From contig NZ_CP079203.1 in NCBI RefSeq assembly GCF_019297835.1, forward strand, positions 1,399,001-1,463,000: DNA of 64,000 bases, in the 5' to 3' direction. The DNA comes from Sphingomonas sanguinis. GTDB lineage: Bacteria > Pseudomonadota > Alphaproteobacteria > Sphingomonadales > Sphingomonadaceae. The position numbers and the translations under genes were made by a program. A model generated the notes under the pieces. It was not told the origin of the DNA. It made no database searches and was given only the letters and a program-made list of their open reading frames with translations. Each line of letters starts with the position of its first letter. Position 1 is the first letter of the stretch. Below, piece after piece: positions 37,033-45,170 of the stretch.

Positions 37033-38982
37033 ATGACGCGGGCGGCAAACAGAGGAATGGGTGCGGCCCTGGCGGCGATCGCGCTGGCGACGCTGACCCC
37101 GGCAGCACAGGCGAGCCCCGCCACCCTGCCCGCGATCTTCCCCGCCCCCGCCGCGATGACACTGGGCGACGGCACGGTGACGCTGGGCCGCACGGTCTTG
37201 CTGATCGTCGCACCCGGCACCGAGCCGGAAACCGCCGCGCTGGTCCGCGACCTGCTGGCAAAGGCCGGTGTCACCGAGATCGCCACGGCCACGCGCTTGC
37301 CCACCTCGCCCGACCGCCCGACCATCGTGATCGGCCCGGACAGCGCCGCCCCGGTGCGTGAGGCCCTGTCACGCAGCAACACCAGCGCCGACGATGTCCG
37401 CGAAGGCTATACGCTGACCGTCCTCCCCTCCGGTCGCAGCGGGCTCATCACGCTGGCCGGGCATGACGCGGACGGACTGTTCCACGCCGCCCAGACGCTG
37501 CGCCAGTTGCTGGCCCGTCAGACCATCCCGGCGCTGACCATCCGCGATCATCCCGCCATGCCGATCCGGGGCACGATCGAAGGTTTCTACGGCAAGCCCT
37601 GGTCGATGACCGACCGGACCAAGCATCTCGACTTCCTCGGCCAGATGAAGGCCAACACCTATGTCTACAGCCCGAAGGACGATCCCTTCGCGCGCGACAA
37701 GTGGCGCGATCCCTATCCCGCCGCGACTTTGAACGCTCTGGGTACGCTCGCGGCGCGCGCCAGGGCGAACCATGTCGATTTCGTCTATGCCATCTCACCG
37801 GGGCCGAGCATCTGCTTCTCCGACCCGGCGGACGAGCAGGCGCTGCTGCGCAAGTTCGCGGCGTTGCGCGGGATCGGCGTACACAGCTTCTATGTCGCGC
37901 TGGACGACATCGAATATCAGAAGTGGAATTGTGAGGCGGACAAGGCCGCATTCGGCCCGTCGGGCGCGCAAGCCGCCGGGGTCGCCCAGTCCAAGCTGCT
38001 GAACGCGGTCCAGGCCGATCTGCTGAAACAGGACCCTGCCTCGCGTCCGCTCATCATGGTGCCGACCGAATATTATGATGCGAAGGAAAGCCCCTATAAG
38101 GCGGCCCTCCGCGCCAATCTGAACCCGCGCATCGTCGTGCAATGGACCGGCACCGATGTCGTGCCGCCCGCCATCTCCATCCCCGATGCCAAGGCCGCGA
38201 CCAAGGCGTTCGGGCGCAAGACGCTGCTGTGGGACAATTATCCGGTCAACGACTATGCGAGTTCGGCCGGGCGGCTGCTGCTCGCCCCCTATGCCAAGCG
38301 CGAGGCGGGGCTGTCGTCCGAGCTGACCGGCATCCTGTCCAACCCGATGAACCAGGAAGCGCCCAGCCGCGTGGCAGTGACGGGGGTGCTGGCGTTCGGC
38401 TGGAACGACAAGGGCTATGACGCCGACCGCACCTGGCATTACGCCGCGCGGGATCTGGCCGGGGGAGATGCCCGCGCAACGGCGGCGCTGCTGGAACTGT
38501 TCGACACCCAGCATCTCGCCCCCACCTTCGGCAGCCAGCCCTGGCAGGAACAGGCACCCAAGCTGAAGGCGCTGCTCGACCATGTGCGCGAGGCGCTGGC
38601 GAACGATGACGCGAGCGAGCGTCGGGAGGCGCTGGCCGAACTCCATGCCAAGGCCGATGCGCTGTCCGATGCGCCCGACACGATCCGCGCGGGCGTGGTC
38701 GATCCGGCCTTTGCCGAACAGGCCGCCCCCTGGCTGGAGGCGATGCAGCTCTGGGGCCGCGCGCTGGGGCAGACCGCCGCCGGACTGGACGCCGCCGAGC
38801 AGGGCAATGCGGCGGCGACCCGCTACTTCGCCGATGCCAAGCGGATCGCCGCTCAGGCCGCCGCCGTGCAGAGCATCAAGGGCGCGGTGCGCTTCGACGG
38901 GCCGATCAAGATCGCCGACGGCGTGCTCGACCGCTTCATCGCCGATGCGCCCGGCCTGATAGCGGTTACGGCGAAACCGTAA
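37033..38982 (+). CDS. Beta-N-acetylglucosaminidase / hyaluronidase-like, GH84
   Basis: An exported 649-residue glycosidase of family GH84, acting by substrate-assisted cleavage of beta-linked GlcNAc. The signal peptide spans about residues 1-27 (ending PAAQA). An N-terminal GH20-like b domain follows (VTLGRTVLLIVAP through HAAQTLRQLL). The catalytic barrel opens with RGTIEGFYGKPWSMTDR, starting near residue 180, and the paired acids are D291 and D292 in FYVALDDIEYQKWN. GGAG lies seven bases before the ATG; a TTG at 37027 is an alternative. Its 3' end overlaps the convergent GH20 gene by 17 bases. Confidence 0.9.
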   Translation: MTRAANRGMGAALAAIALATLTPAAQASPATLPAIFPAPAAMTLGDGTVTLGRTVLLIVAPGTEPETAALVRDLLAKAGVTEIATATRLPTSPDRPTIVIGPDSAAPVREALSRSNTSADDVREGYTLTVLPSGRSGLITLAGHDADGLFHAAQTLRQLLARQTIPALTIRDHPAMPIRGTIEGFYGKPWSMTDRTKHLDFLGQMKANTYVYSPKDDPFARDKWRDPYPAATLNALGTLAARARANHVDFVYAISPGPSICFSDPADEQALLRKFAALRGIGVHSFYVALDDIEYQKWNCEADKAAFGPSGAQAAGVAQSKLLNAVQADLLKQDPASRPLIMVPTEYYDAKESPYKAALRANLNPRIVVQWTGTDVVPPAISIPDAKAATKAFGRKTLLWDNYPVNDYASSAGRLLLAPYAKREAGLSSELTGILSNPMNQEAPSRVAVTGVLAFGWNDKGYDADRTWHYAARDLAGGDARATAALLELFDTQHLAPTFGSQPWQEQAPKLKALLDHVREALANDDASERREALAELHAKADALSDAPDTIRAGVVDPAFAEQAAPWLEAMQLWGRALGQTAAGLDAAEQGNAAATRYFADAKRIAAQAAAVQSIKGAVRFDGPIKIADGVLDRFIADAPGLIAVTAKP

Positions 38983-41461
38983 CCGTCCGGCTGGCGCGGC
39001 GGCCATCGGGGGTGCGGGTGCGAAGCTCGACCACCCCCGTCACCGCCACCGGCCCGTTATAGCGGGTCCAGGCCGAGCCGCCGGTGCGATACTCGATCGG
39101 CGTTCCGGCGAACTCGGTGTTCGCCTCCAGCCTGCCGTTCGCGATCCGCGCGCCCGGCGGGGCGAGGCGATAGGTCACGCCCGCCCGGTCGAGCAGTCGC
39201 ATCTGCGCACCCATCCGGCCTGCAAAATCCTGCCATCCTGCCAACAGCTTCGTCCGGTCGATACGGGGGTCGTTCGACTGATAGCCGGTGCCTGCGACAT
39301 AAGCGGGCTCCCAATCCGGCTTGCTCCACGCCCGCTCGGCCAGCGCCAACAGGCGCGGGAAAAGCATGTAATCCACCTGGCTGTCGCGCCGCACCGTCTC
39401 GCTCCACAACTGCGCCTGGAGCCCGGCGATGCTGCGGCCCGGCTGGAGCGGCACGGTGTCAGCAATCGCCTTGGGCTGGGCCAGGATATTGGGGATCAGC
39501 GCGGCGTTGGCGGCCAGATTGCCCGGCATGAAACCGAACACCTGGAAACTGTCCACCCCGCGCGATGCCCAATCATAGCCCGTCTCGTTCGGATCGGCGG
39601 CATAGGGCATGTCGAAATAGCCGAGATCGGGGATCGACAGCACCGTCTTCCACCCGCGATTGGCCTGGCCATGCGCCTCGGCCACGCCGCCCGCGTGCAG
39701 GTTGCTCCAGATGTTGGTCTGGACCTTGGGCGGCATCTTGGCGGGGTCGGTATGGCCCAGGCCATCGCTCCACCCGGCGACCGCGATGCCGCGCTGGGCG
39801 AGGTCGGCGGAAATGCGCTCGATGAAATAGGCGCCCAGTTGCTTGGGCTGCATGCCCGTCTGGCCCATCATCACCTTGCAGGCGGGCGACTGAACCCAGG
39901 CCCCCGCCGTCTCGTCCGCGCCGATATGATAGGTGGTCAGCGGCACGCCTGCCGCTTTATGCAGGGCGGCGATGTCGTCGATCACTGCGTCGATGAAGCG
40001 ATAGGTGCTCGGAATACAGACGTTCAGCGTATTGTCGTCATAATGCTGGACGCTGGAATAGCGGGTGGTGTCGCCCGGCTCGACCAGCCGGAAACGCTCG
40101 GCCCCGGCGCGGTCGCCCTTGGCCATCAGCCGCTGGTAGCGCACCTCCATCGACCGGATCGCCGCGCGCGAGTGGCCGGGCATGTCGAAGGACGGGATGA
40201 CGTCGATCTGCCGCGCGGCGGCGGCGCGCAGGATTTCGGTATAGTCGGCGGCGGTCAGATAACCGTTGGTGGCGGCGTCCCTCGCGGGGTCCGCGCCCAG
40301 CTGTGGCGACAGGCACGTCTTCTCGGCCAGGTCGGTGCAGCGATAGGCGCCGATCTCGGTGAGTTCGGGCAAGCCTGCGATCTGCAACCGCCAGCCCTCG
40401 TCATCGCCCAGATGCAGGTGCAGCGTGTTCAGCTTGTACACCGCCATCTGCTCGATCAGCTTCAGAATCTCGACCTTGCTGTGGAAGTTGCGCGCCAGAT
40501 CGATATGCAGCCCGCGAAAGCCGTAGCGCGGCGCATCCTCGACGATCAGCGGGCGGAGCGTCGTCCCCTCCGCCGCCATCTGCTGCGCCAGCGAACGAAG
40601 CGCATAGGATGCCCCCGCCGCATCCGCAGCCGCGACGGTTACGCCACCCTGCCCGATGCTCAGGCGATAGCCCTCAGGTGCGATCCCCGCCTGCTTGCGG
40701 ATGGTCAGCGGCACCGTTCCCACCGGCAATCCCGCCAGCGCGGGCGCGATGGCGGCGCGGGTGAAGCCTTGCGTCGTGACGCGCATTCCCTTGGACAGAT
40801 CGACCGGCGCACCGGCAGGGCGCTCTGCCTTTGCAGGTCGGGGCAGGATTGCGACATCGACCGGCGTCGCGCCCCCCCGCTCGGCATAGAGCGCAAAGGC
40901 GCGCTCGGGCGTGCGCCAGACAGTCTGGTCGTCGGGGGCGCTGCGGGCGAGCGCGGCTTCGTCGGTCATCGGTGCGACGAAGGGCAGGGTCTCCAGCCCG
41001 GTCTCGGCGTCGGTCCCCGTCCGGGTCGCGGCGATCACGCGCGGGGTAAGGCCCTCGACCGCCAGCATCGCGTTGGGCATCATGTGATTGCGCGAGAAGA
41101 ACGCGCCCAGGCCGGTCAGCTTCACATGATAGGTCTGACCCGGCTTCAACTGCTGGCCGGGCTTCAGCGTCAGGACGTTCAGATCGCCATTGATCGTGCG
41201 GTTGTCGAAGGTGTCACTGTCGATCTTCAGCACCGGGTTGACCAGGCTGTAGCGGATTTCGACCGGCAGGCTCGGCGCGCCCTCCGGCACGGCGATGGCG
41301 ATGTCCGCCTCGAAACAGCGCGGCGTGCCGGTCGGGCAGGATGCGGGACGGTTGGTCAGGATGGTGTAGCGATAGCCGAGCGTCGCCGCGAGCCGGTCGA
41401 GATCGGCCTGCGCCGCCGGAGCCGCTGCCAGGATCGCGGCCGAAGCCCATAATGTCATCAT
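38966..41461 (-). CDS. Beta-N-acetylhexosaminidase, GH20 (chitobiase-like)
   Basis: An exported 831-residue hexosaminidase. The order is signal peptide (to about residue 19, PAAQA), a chitobiase carbohydrate-binding domain (residues 25-170), the GH20 b domain, and the catalytic barrel with GFRGLHIDLARNFHSKVEI and LHLHLGDDEGWRL. The acid pair is D516-E517 in YHIGADETAG. A small C-terminal Ig-like domain ends the protein. It releases terminal GlcNAc/GalNAc from chito-oligosaccharides or glycans. It is convergent with the GH84 gene and shares an upstream AATACCAGT element with it. No transporter or kinase for GlcNAc is adjacent. Confidence 0.93.
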   Translation of the reverse strand: MMTLWASAAILAAAPAAQADLDRLAATLGYRYTILTNRPASCPTGTPRCFEADIAIAVPEGAPSLPVEIRYSLVNPVLKIDSDTFDNRTINGDLNVLTLKPGQQLKPGQTYHVKLTGLGAFFSRNHMMPNAMLAVEGLTPRVIAATRTGTDAETGLETLPFVAPMTDEAALARSAPDDQTVWRTPERAFALYAERGGATPVDVAILPRPAKAERPAGAPVDLSKGMRVTTQGFTRAAIAPALAGLPVGTVPLTIRKQAGIAPEGYRLSIGQGGVTVAAADAAGASYALRSLAQQMAAEGTTLRPLIVEDAPRYGFRGLHIDLARNFHSKVEILKLIEQMAVYKLNTLHLHLGDDEGWRLQIAGLPELTEIGAYRCTDLAEKTCLSPQLGADPARDAATNGYLTAADYTEILRAAAARQIDVIPSFDMPGHSRAAIRSMEVRYQRLMAKGDRAGAERFRLVEPGDTTRYSSVQHYDDNTLNVCIPSTYRFIDAVIDDIAALHKAAGVPLTTYHIGADETAGAWVQSPACKVMMGQTGMQPKQLGAYFIERISADLAQRGIAVAGWSDGLGHTDPAKMPPKVQTNIWSNLHAGGVAEAHGQANRGWKTVLSIPDLGYFDMPYAADPNETGYDWASRGVDSFQVFGFMPGNLAANAALIPNILAQPKAIADTVPLQPGRSIAGLQAQLWSETVRRDSQVDYMLFPRLLALAERAWSKPDWEPAYVAGTGYQSNDPRIDRTKLLAGWQDFAGRMGAQMRLLDRAGVTYRLAPPGARIANGRLEANTEFAGTPIEYRTGGSAWTRYNGPVAVTGVVELRTRTPDGRRASRTVTVSP

Positions 41462-41484
41462 AATCGTCGGTCCCGCTACGCCAT

Positions 41485-41493
41485 ACTGGTATT
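41485..41493. promoter_or_regulatory. Candidate GlcNAc-regulator site upstream of GH20
   Basis: ACTGGTATT on the plus strand (AATACCAGT read towards the gene), 24 bases upstream of the GH20 start. ATTGG follows at 41496-41500, so a loose second half-site is present. It is the same nine-base word in the same orientation as in front of GH84. Confidence 0.4.
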
Positions 41494-41513
41494 ACATTGG
41501 ATCATGACCATGA

Positions 41514-41653
41514 TATTCCTCCCCTGCAAGGGGAGGTGGCAGGCCGAAGGCCTGACGGAGGGGTGTTCCGCTCGGCGAGCTTGGCCTACCCTTCCCACGG
41601 GCGACACCCCTCCACCAGCTTCGCTGGTCCCCCTCCCCTTGCAGGGGAGGATT
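41514..41653. repeat. Palindromic intergenic repeat, family C, copy 3
   Basis: Opens with CCTCCCCTGCAAGGGGAGGT and closes with the same word complemented (CTCCCCTTGCAGGGGAGG). Nested inside are CCGAAGGCCTGACGGAGGGG and CACCCCTCCACCAGCTTCGC. The whole is a set of nested inverted repeats filling the gap between the GH20 and RNase R genes. Confidence 0.85.
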
Positions 41654-41700
41654 GGAATGCTGGGGGTGACGCCGCCTTCCCTACCCCCTATCTCCACCCC

Positions 41701-43899
41701 ATGAAAAAACCCCAGCCGGGTCTGCCGACCCGTGAGCAAATCCTCGCCTTCATCGAACAGTCGGACCAGCCCGCTGGCAAGCGCGAGATCGCACGTGCTT
41801 TCGGTCTCTCCGCGCAGGAGAAGATCGGGCTGAAGGCGCTGCTCAAGGATATGGCCGATGAAGGGCTGATCGACAGCGCGCCGGGCCGCGCGTTCCACAA
41901 GATGGGCGGGCTGCCCAAGGTGACGGTGTTGCGCGTCGTCGATGTCGATGACGGCGGCAATGTCTGGGGCCAGCCCGAGCGTTGGGAAGCGGACGGCGTC
42001 CCCATCCCTCGCCTGCGCATCCGCGAGCGCAAGCGCGGGAGCCTGGGCATCGGCCAGCGGGTGCTGGCGCGTACCGAGGAAGCGGGCGGCGGCTGGATCG
42101 CGCATGTCATGAAGACCATCGCGCCCGCCTCCGAACAGGTGCTGGGCGTGCTGCGCGAGGAGGCGGGGCGCTTCTGGCTGACCAGCGTCGACAAGAAGGA
42201 CCGGCGCGAGATGATGGTGTCGGACACCGGTGGCGCGGAAGCGGGCGACCTGGTGCTGGCCGAAAAGGCGGGCCGTCCGCCGCGCATCACCGCAAAGGTG
42301 GTCGAGCGGCTGGGCGATCCCTTCGCCCCGCGCAGCTTCTCGCTGATCGCGATCCACAAGTTCGAGATCCCCGACCGCTTCCAGCCCGAGACGCTGGAGG
42401 AAGCGGAGCGGGTCGCGCGCCAGCCGCTGGGCGACGACCGCGAAGACCTGCGCGATCTGCCCATCGTCGCGATCGACCCGGTCGATGCGCGCGACCATGA
42501 CGACGCGGTCTGGGCTGCGCCCGACGACGATCCCGCGAACCCGGAGGGCTGGCGCGCTATCGTCGCCATCGCGGACGTCAGCTTCTATGTCCGCCCCGGC
42601 TCGGCGATCGACAAGGATGCGCGGCGGCGGGGCAATTCGGTCTATTTCCCCGACCGGGTGGTGCCGATGCTGCCCGAAATCCTGTCGGCCGATGTCTGTT
42701 CGCTGAAACAGGGTGAGGACCGCGCCGCGCTCGCCTGTCATCTTCAGGTGACGAAGGACGGCAAGCTCAAGGGCTTCCGCTTCACCCGCGCGGTCGTGCG
42801 GCTGGCGGCGAATATTGCCTATGAGGATGCGCAGGCCGCGATCGATGGCGAGTTGTCGCACCCGCTGACAGAGACGGCGCTGCGCCCGCTCTGGGACTGT
42901 TGGGCAGCACTGGCCAAGGCGCGCGACGATCGCGAGCCGCTCGACCTCGACCTGCCCGAACGGCGGGTGGTGCTCGACCAGAATGGCCGCATCCTGTCGG
43001 TCGCGCCGCGGGCGCGGCTGGATGCGCACCGGCTGATCGAAGATTACATGATCGCGGCCAACGTCGCCGCCGCCAAGGCGCTGGAGGCCAAGAAAGCCCC
43101 CGTCATGTACCGCGTCCATGAGGTGCCCAGCCGCACCAAGCTGGTCGCGCTGAAGGAGTATCTGGAAACCTTCGACGTCCCATTTGCGATGGGACAGGTG
43201 ATCCGCCCGGCGACGTTCAACCGGATCATCGACAAGATCGGCGACGCGGACTTCAAGCCGCAGGTGATGGAGCAGATCCTCCGCTCGCAGACCCAGGCCT
43301 ATTACGCGCCGGTCAATCAGGGGCATTTCGGCCTGTCGCTGGGGTCCTACGCGCACTTCACCTCGCCGATCCGGCGCTATGCCGACCTCGTCGTCCACCG
43401 TGCGCTGGTGGGGGCGTATAAGCTGGGTGACGGAGGCCTGCTGCCCGAGGGCGAGGAGATGGAGCGGCTCGGCACCTCGATCAGCCAATATGAACGCCGC
43501 GCGATGGAGGCGGAGCGCGAGACGATCGATCGCTATGTCGCGGCCTATCTGTCCGAGCATGTCGGCCAGGTGGTCGAGACGCGGATCACCGGCGTCACCA
43601 ATTTCGGCTTCTTCGCCACCGTCGACGGCGTGGGCGGCGACGGGCTGATGCCGATCCGCGACCTGGGCGGTGACTATTTCCATTACGACGAGTCGTCGCA
43701 GCAACTGCTCGGCGAGAAGAGCCGCGAAATCTACAAGCTGGGCCAGCGCCTGCCGCTGCGCCTGGCCGAGGCGAACCCGGTATCGGGGGCGCTTCGCTTC
43801 GAGCTGCCCGACGGCAAGGGTGCGGCCCCCGAACCGCGCCGGGTGCTGAAACGGCGCGGAAGGCCCGCCAACATCCGCCACAACGGCAAACGACGCTGA
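41701..43899 (+). CDS. rnr: Ribonuclease R
   Basis: A 732-residue 3'-5' exoribonuclease of the RNB family, able to degrade structured RNA. An N-terminal winged helix (TREQILAFIEQSDQPAGKREIARAFGL) and cold-shock domains precede the RNB catalytic domain. The metal-binding acids lie in AIDPVDARDHDDAVW (around residues 257-268), and YAHFTSPIRRYADLVVHRAL follows. A C-terminal S1 domain (VETRITGVTNFGFFATVDGVGGDGLMPIRDL) and a basic tail (KRRGRPANIRHNGKRR) complete it. The ATG at 41701 lacks an obvious ribosome site, but the frame upstream runs into the family C repeat. Confidence 0.95.
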   Translation: MKKPQPGLPTREQILAFIEQSDQPAGKREIARAFGLSAQEKIGLKALLKDMADEGLIDSAPGRAFHKMGGLPKVTVLRVVDVDDGGNVWGQPERWEADGVPIPRLRIRERKRGSLGIGQRVLARTEEAGGGWIAHVMKTIAPASEQVLGVLREEAGRFWLTSVDKKDRREMMVSDTGGAEAGDLVLAEKAGRPPRITAKVVERLGDPFAPRSFSLIAIHKFEIPDRFQPETLEEAERVARQPLGDDREDLRDLPIVAIDPVDARDHDDAVWAAPDDDPANPEGWRAIVAIADVSFYVRPGSAIDKDARRRGNSVYFPDRVVPMLPEILSADVCSLKQGEDRAALACHLQVTKDGKLKGFRFTRAVVRLAANIAYEDAQAAIDGELSHPLTETALRPLWDCWAALAKARDDREPLDLDLPERRVVLDQNGRILSVAPRARLDAHRLIEDYMIAANVAAAKALEAKKAPVMYRVHEVPSRTKLVALKEYLETFDVPFAMGQVIRPATFNRIIDKIGDADFKPQVMEQILRSQTQAYYAPVNQGHFGLSLGSYAHFTSPIRRYADLVVHRALVGAYKLGDGGLLPEGEEMERLGTSISQYERRAMEAERETIDRYVAAYLSEHVGQVVETRITGVTNFGFFATVDGVGGDGLMPIRDLGGDYFHYDESSQQLLGEKSREIYKLGQRLPLRLAEANPVSGALRFELPDGKGAAPEPRRVLKRRGRPANIRHNGKRR

Positions 43900-43908
43900 T
43901 CCTCTCCG

Positions 43909-44030
43909 GCACGGGGAGGTGGCAGCGCGCCGGCGCTGACGGATGGGGGCTTCCACACAGGCCCCACCTTGCGGCACGCCCCCTCCACCACCGCTTCGCG
44001 GCGGTCCCCCTCCCCGTGCCGGGGAGGATC
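43909..44030. repeat. Palindromic intergenic repeat, family C, copy 4
   Basis: Framed by ATCCTCTCCGGCACGGGGAGG at the left and the complement CCTCCCCGTGCCGGGGAGGAT at the right. Internal CCCTCCACCACCGCTTCGCG and GCGGCGGTCCCCCT words are shared with the copy at 20913-21050. It fills the gap between RNase R and the GST gene. Confidence 0.85.
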
Positions 44031-44079
44031 GGGATCGCCCTGCCGCCCCATGCGTACCCTCCCCCAAGGAGACACACGC

Positions 44080-45048
44080 ATGGGCAATATGGTGGACGGC
44101 GTCTGGCACGCCGACGGGCTGTTCAAATCGGACGAGAAGGGCAGCTTCAAACGCCCCGACTCGGGTTTCCGCGATTGGGTGACGGCGGACGGAGAACCCG
44201 GCCCCGATGGCCAGACCGGCCACCGCGCCGAGGCGGGGCGCTATCACCTCTATGTCTCCTATGCCTGCCCCTGGGCGCATCGCACGATGATCATCCGCGC
44301 GCTCAAAGGGCTGGAGGACATGATTGGCCTGTCGGTGGTTGATCCGCTGATGCGCGACAATGGCTGGACCTTCGCGACGACGCGCGGCGGCACCGGCGAC
44401 CCGATCCACGGCGCGGACTATCTGTGGCAACTCTATGCTCGTGCCCGCGACGGCTACAGCGGCAAGGTCACGGTGCCGGTCCTGTGGGACAAACAGCGCG
44501 ATACGATCGTCAGCAACGAGTCGGCCGAGATTATCCGCATGTTCAACACCGCGTTCGACGGGCTGGGCGCGCGGGAGGGGAATTACTATCCTGCGGACCT
44601 CCGCGCCGAGATCGATGCGGTCAACGCCGCCGTCTATGACCGGGTGAACAACGGCGTCTACAAATGCGGCTTCGCCAAGACCCAAGCGGCCTATGACGAA
44701 GCGGTCGGTCCATTATTCGCCGAGCTGGATTCGTTGGAAGAGCGGTTGACGGGCCGGGAATGGCTGGTCGGTGATCGAATGACCGAGGCGGATATCCGGC
44801 TGTTCACCACGCTGGTCCGCTTCGATGCGGTCTATCACGGGCATTTCAAATGCAATATCCGGCGGGTGCAGGACTATCCGGCGCTGGAAGCCTTGCTGGA
44901 ACGGATGCTGGCGATCCCGGAGATCGCGGCGGCGGTGCATCTCGATCACATCAAGACGCATTATTATGCCAGTCATTTGGAGCTGAACCCGACCGGGATC
45001 GTGCCGGCCGGGCCGGCCTTGCCGTGGGCGGGTTTGGTCCACGCGTAG
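44080..45048 (+). CDS. Glutathione S-transferase family, glutathionyl-hydroquinone reductase-like (YqjG/PcpF)
   Basis: A 322-residue protein of the xi-class GST family, which reduces glutathionyl-hydroquinones. The N-terminal thioredoxin-like domain has the active-site Cys63 in YVSYACPWAHRTMIIRALKGLE, and VTVPVLWDKQRDTIVSNESAEIIRMFN follows. The helical domain has LFTTLVRFDAVYHGHFKCNIRRVQDYP and the family tail IKTHYYASHLELNPTGIVPAGP. AAGGAG lies upstream of the ATG at 44080. It may protect against quinones from aromatic catabolism, common in sphingomonads, but no such genes are in the window. Confidence 0.93.
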   Translation: MGNMVDGVWHADGLFKSDEKGSFKRPDSGFRDWVTADGEPGPDGQTGHRAEAGRYHLYVSYACPWAHRTMIIRALKGLEDMIGLSVVDPLMRDNGWTFATTRGGTGDPIHGADYLWQLYARARDGYSGKVTVPVLWDKQRDTIVSNESAEIIRMFNTAFDGLGAREGNYYPADLRAEIDAVNAAVYDRVNNGVYKCGFAKTQAAYDEAVGPLFAELDSLEERLTGREWLVGDRMTEADIRLFTTLVRFDAVYHGHFKCNIRRVQDYPALEALLERMLAIPEIAAAVHLDHIKTHYYASHLELNPTGIVPAGPALPWAGLVHA

Positions 45049-45059
45049 CACTTCTTAAG

Positions 45060-45160
45060 CCCCTCCCGCAGGCGGGAGGGGTTTGGGGAGGGCATGGGGT
45101 CTCACCGAGACCGTCGCTCGTGGCTTTCCCTCCCCCATCCCCTCCCGCTTGCGGGAGGGG
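45060..45160. repeat. Palindromic intergenic repeat, family B, copy 1
   Basis: Framed by CCCTCCCGCAGGCGGGAGGG at the left and CCCTCCCGCTTGCGGGAGGG at the right, each itself a hairpin. TTTGGGGAGGG and CCCTCCCCCA arms lie inside. The same plan occurs at 51785-51894. It fills the gap between the convergent GST and proline-tRNA ligase genes. Confidence 0.88.
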
Positions 45161-45170
45161 CGTGCCAAGA

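Noticed and set aside
41476..44685. Very long antisense frame opposite RNase R and the GST gene
   Set aside because: A by-product of codon bias on the coding strand; it also crosses two repeats.
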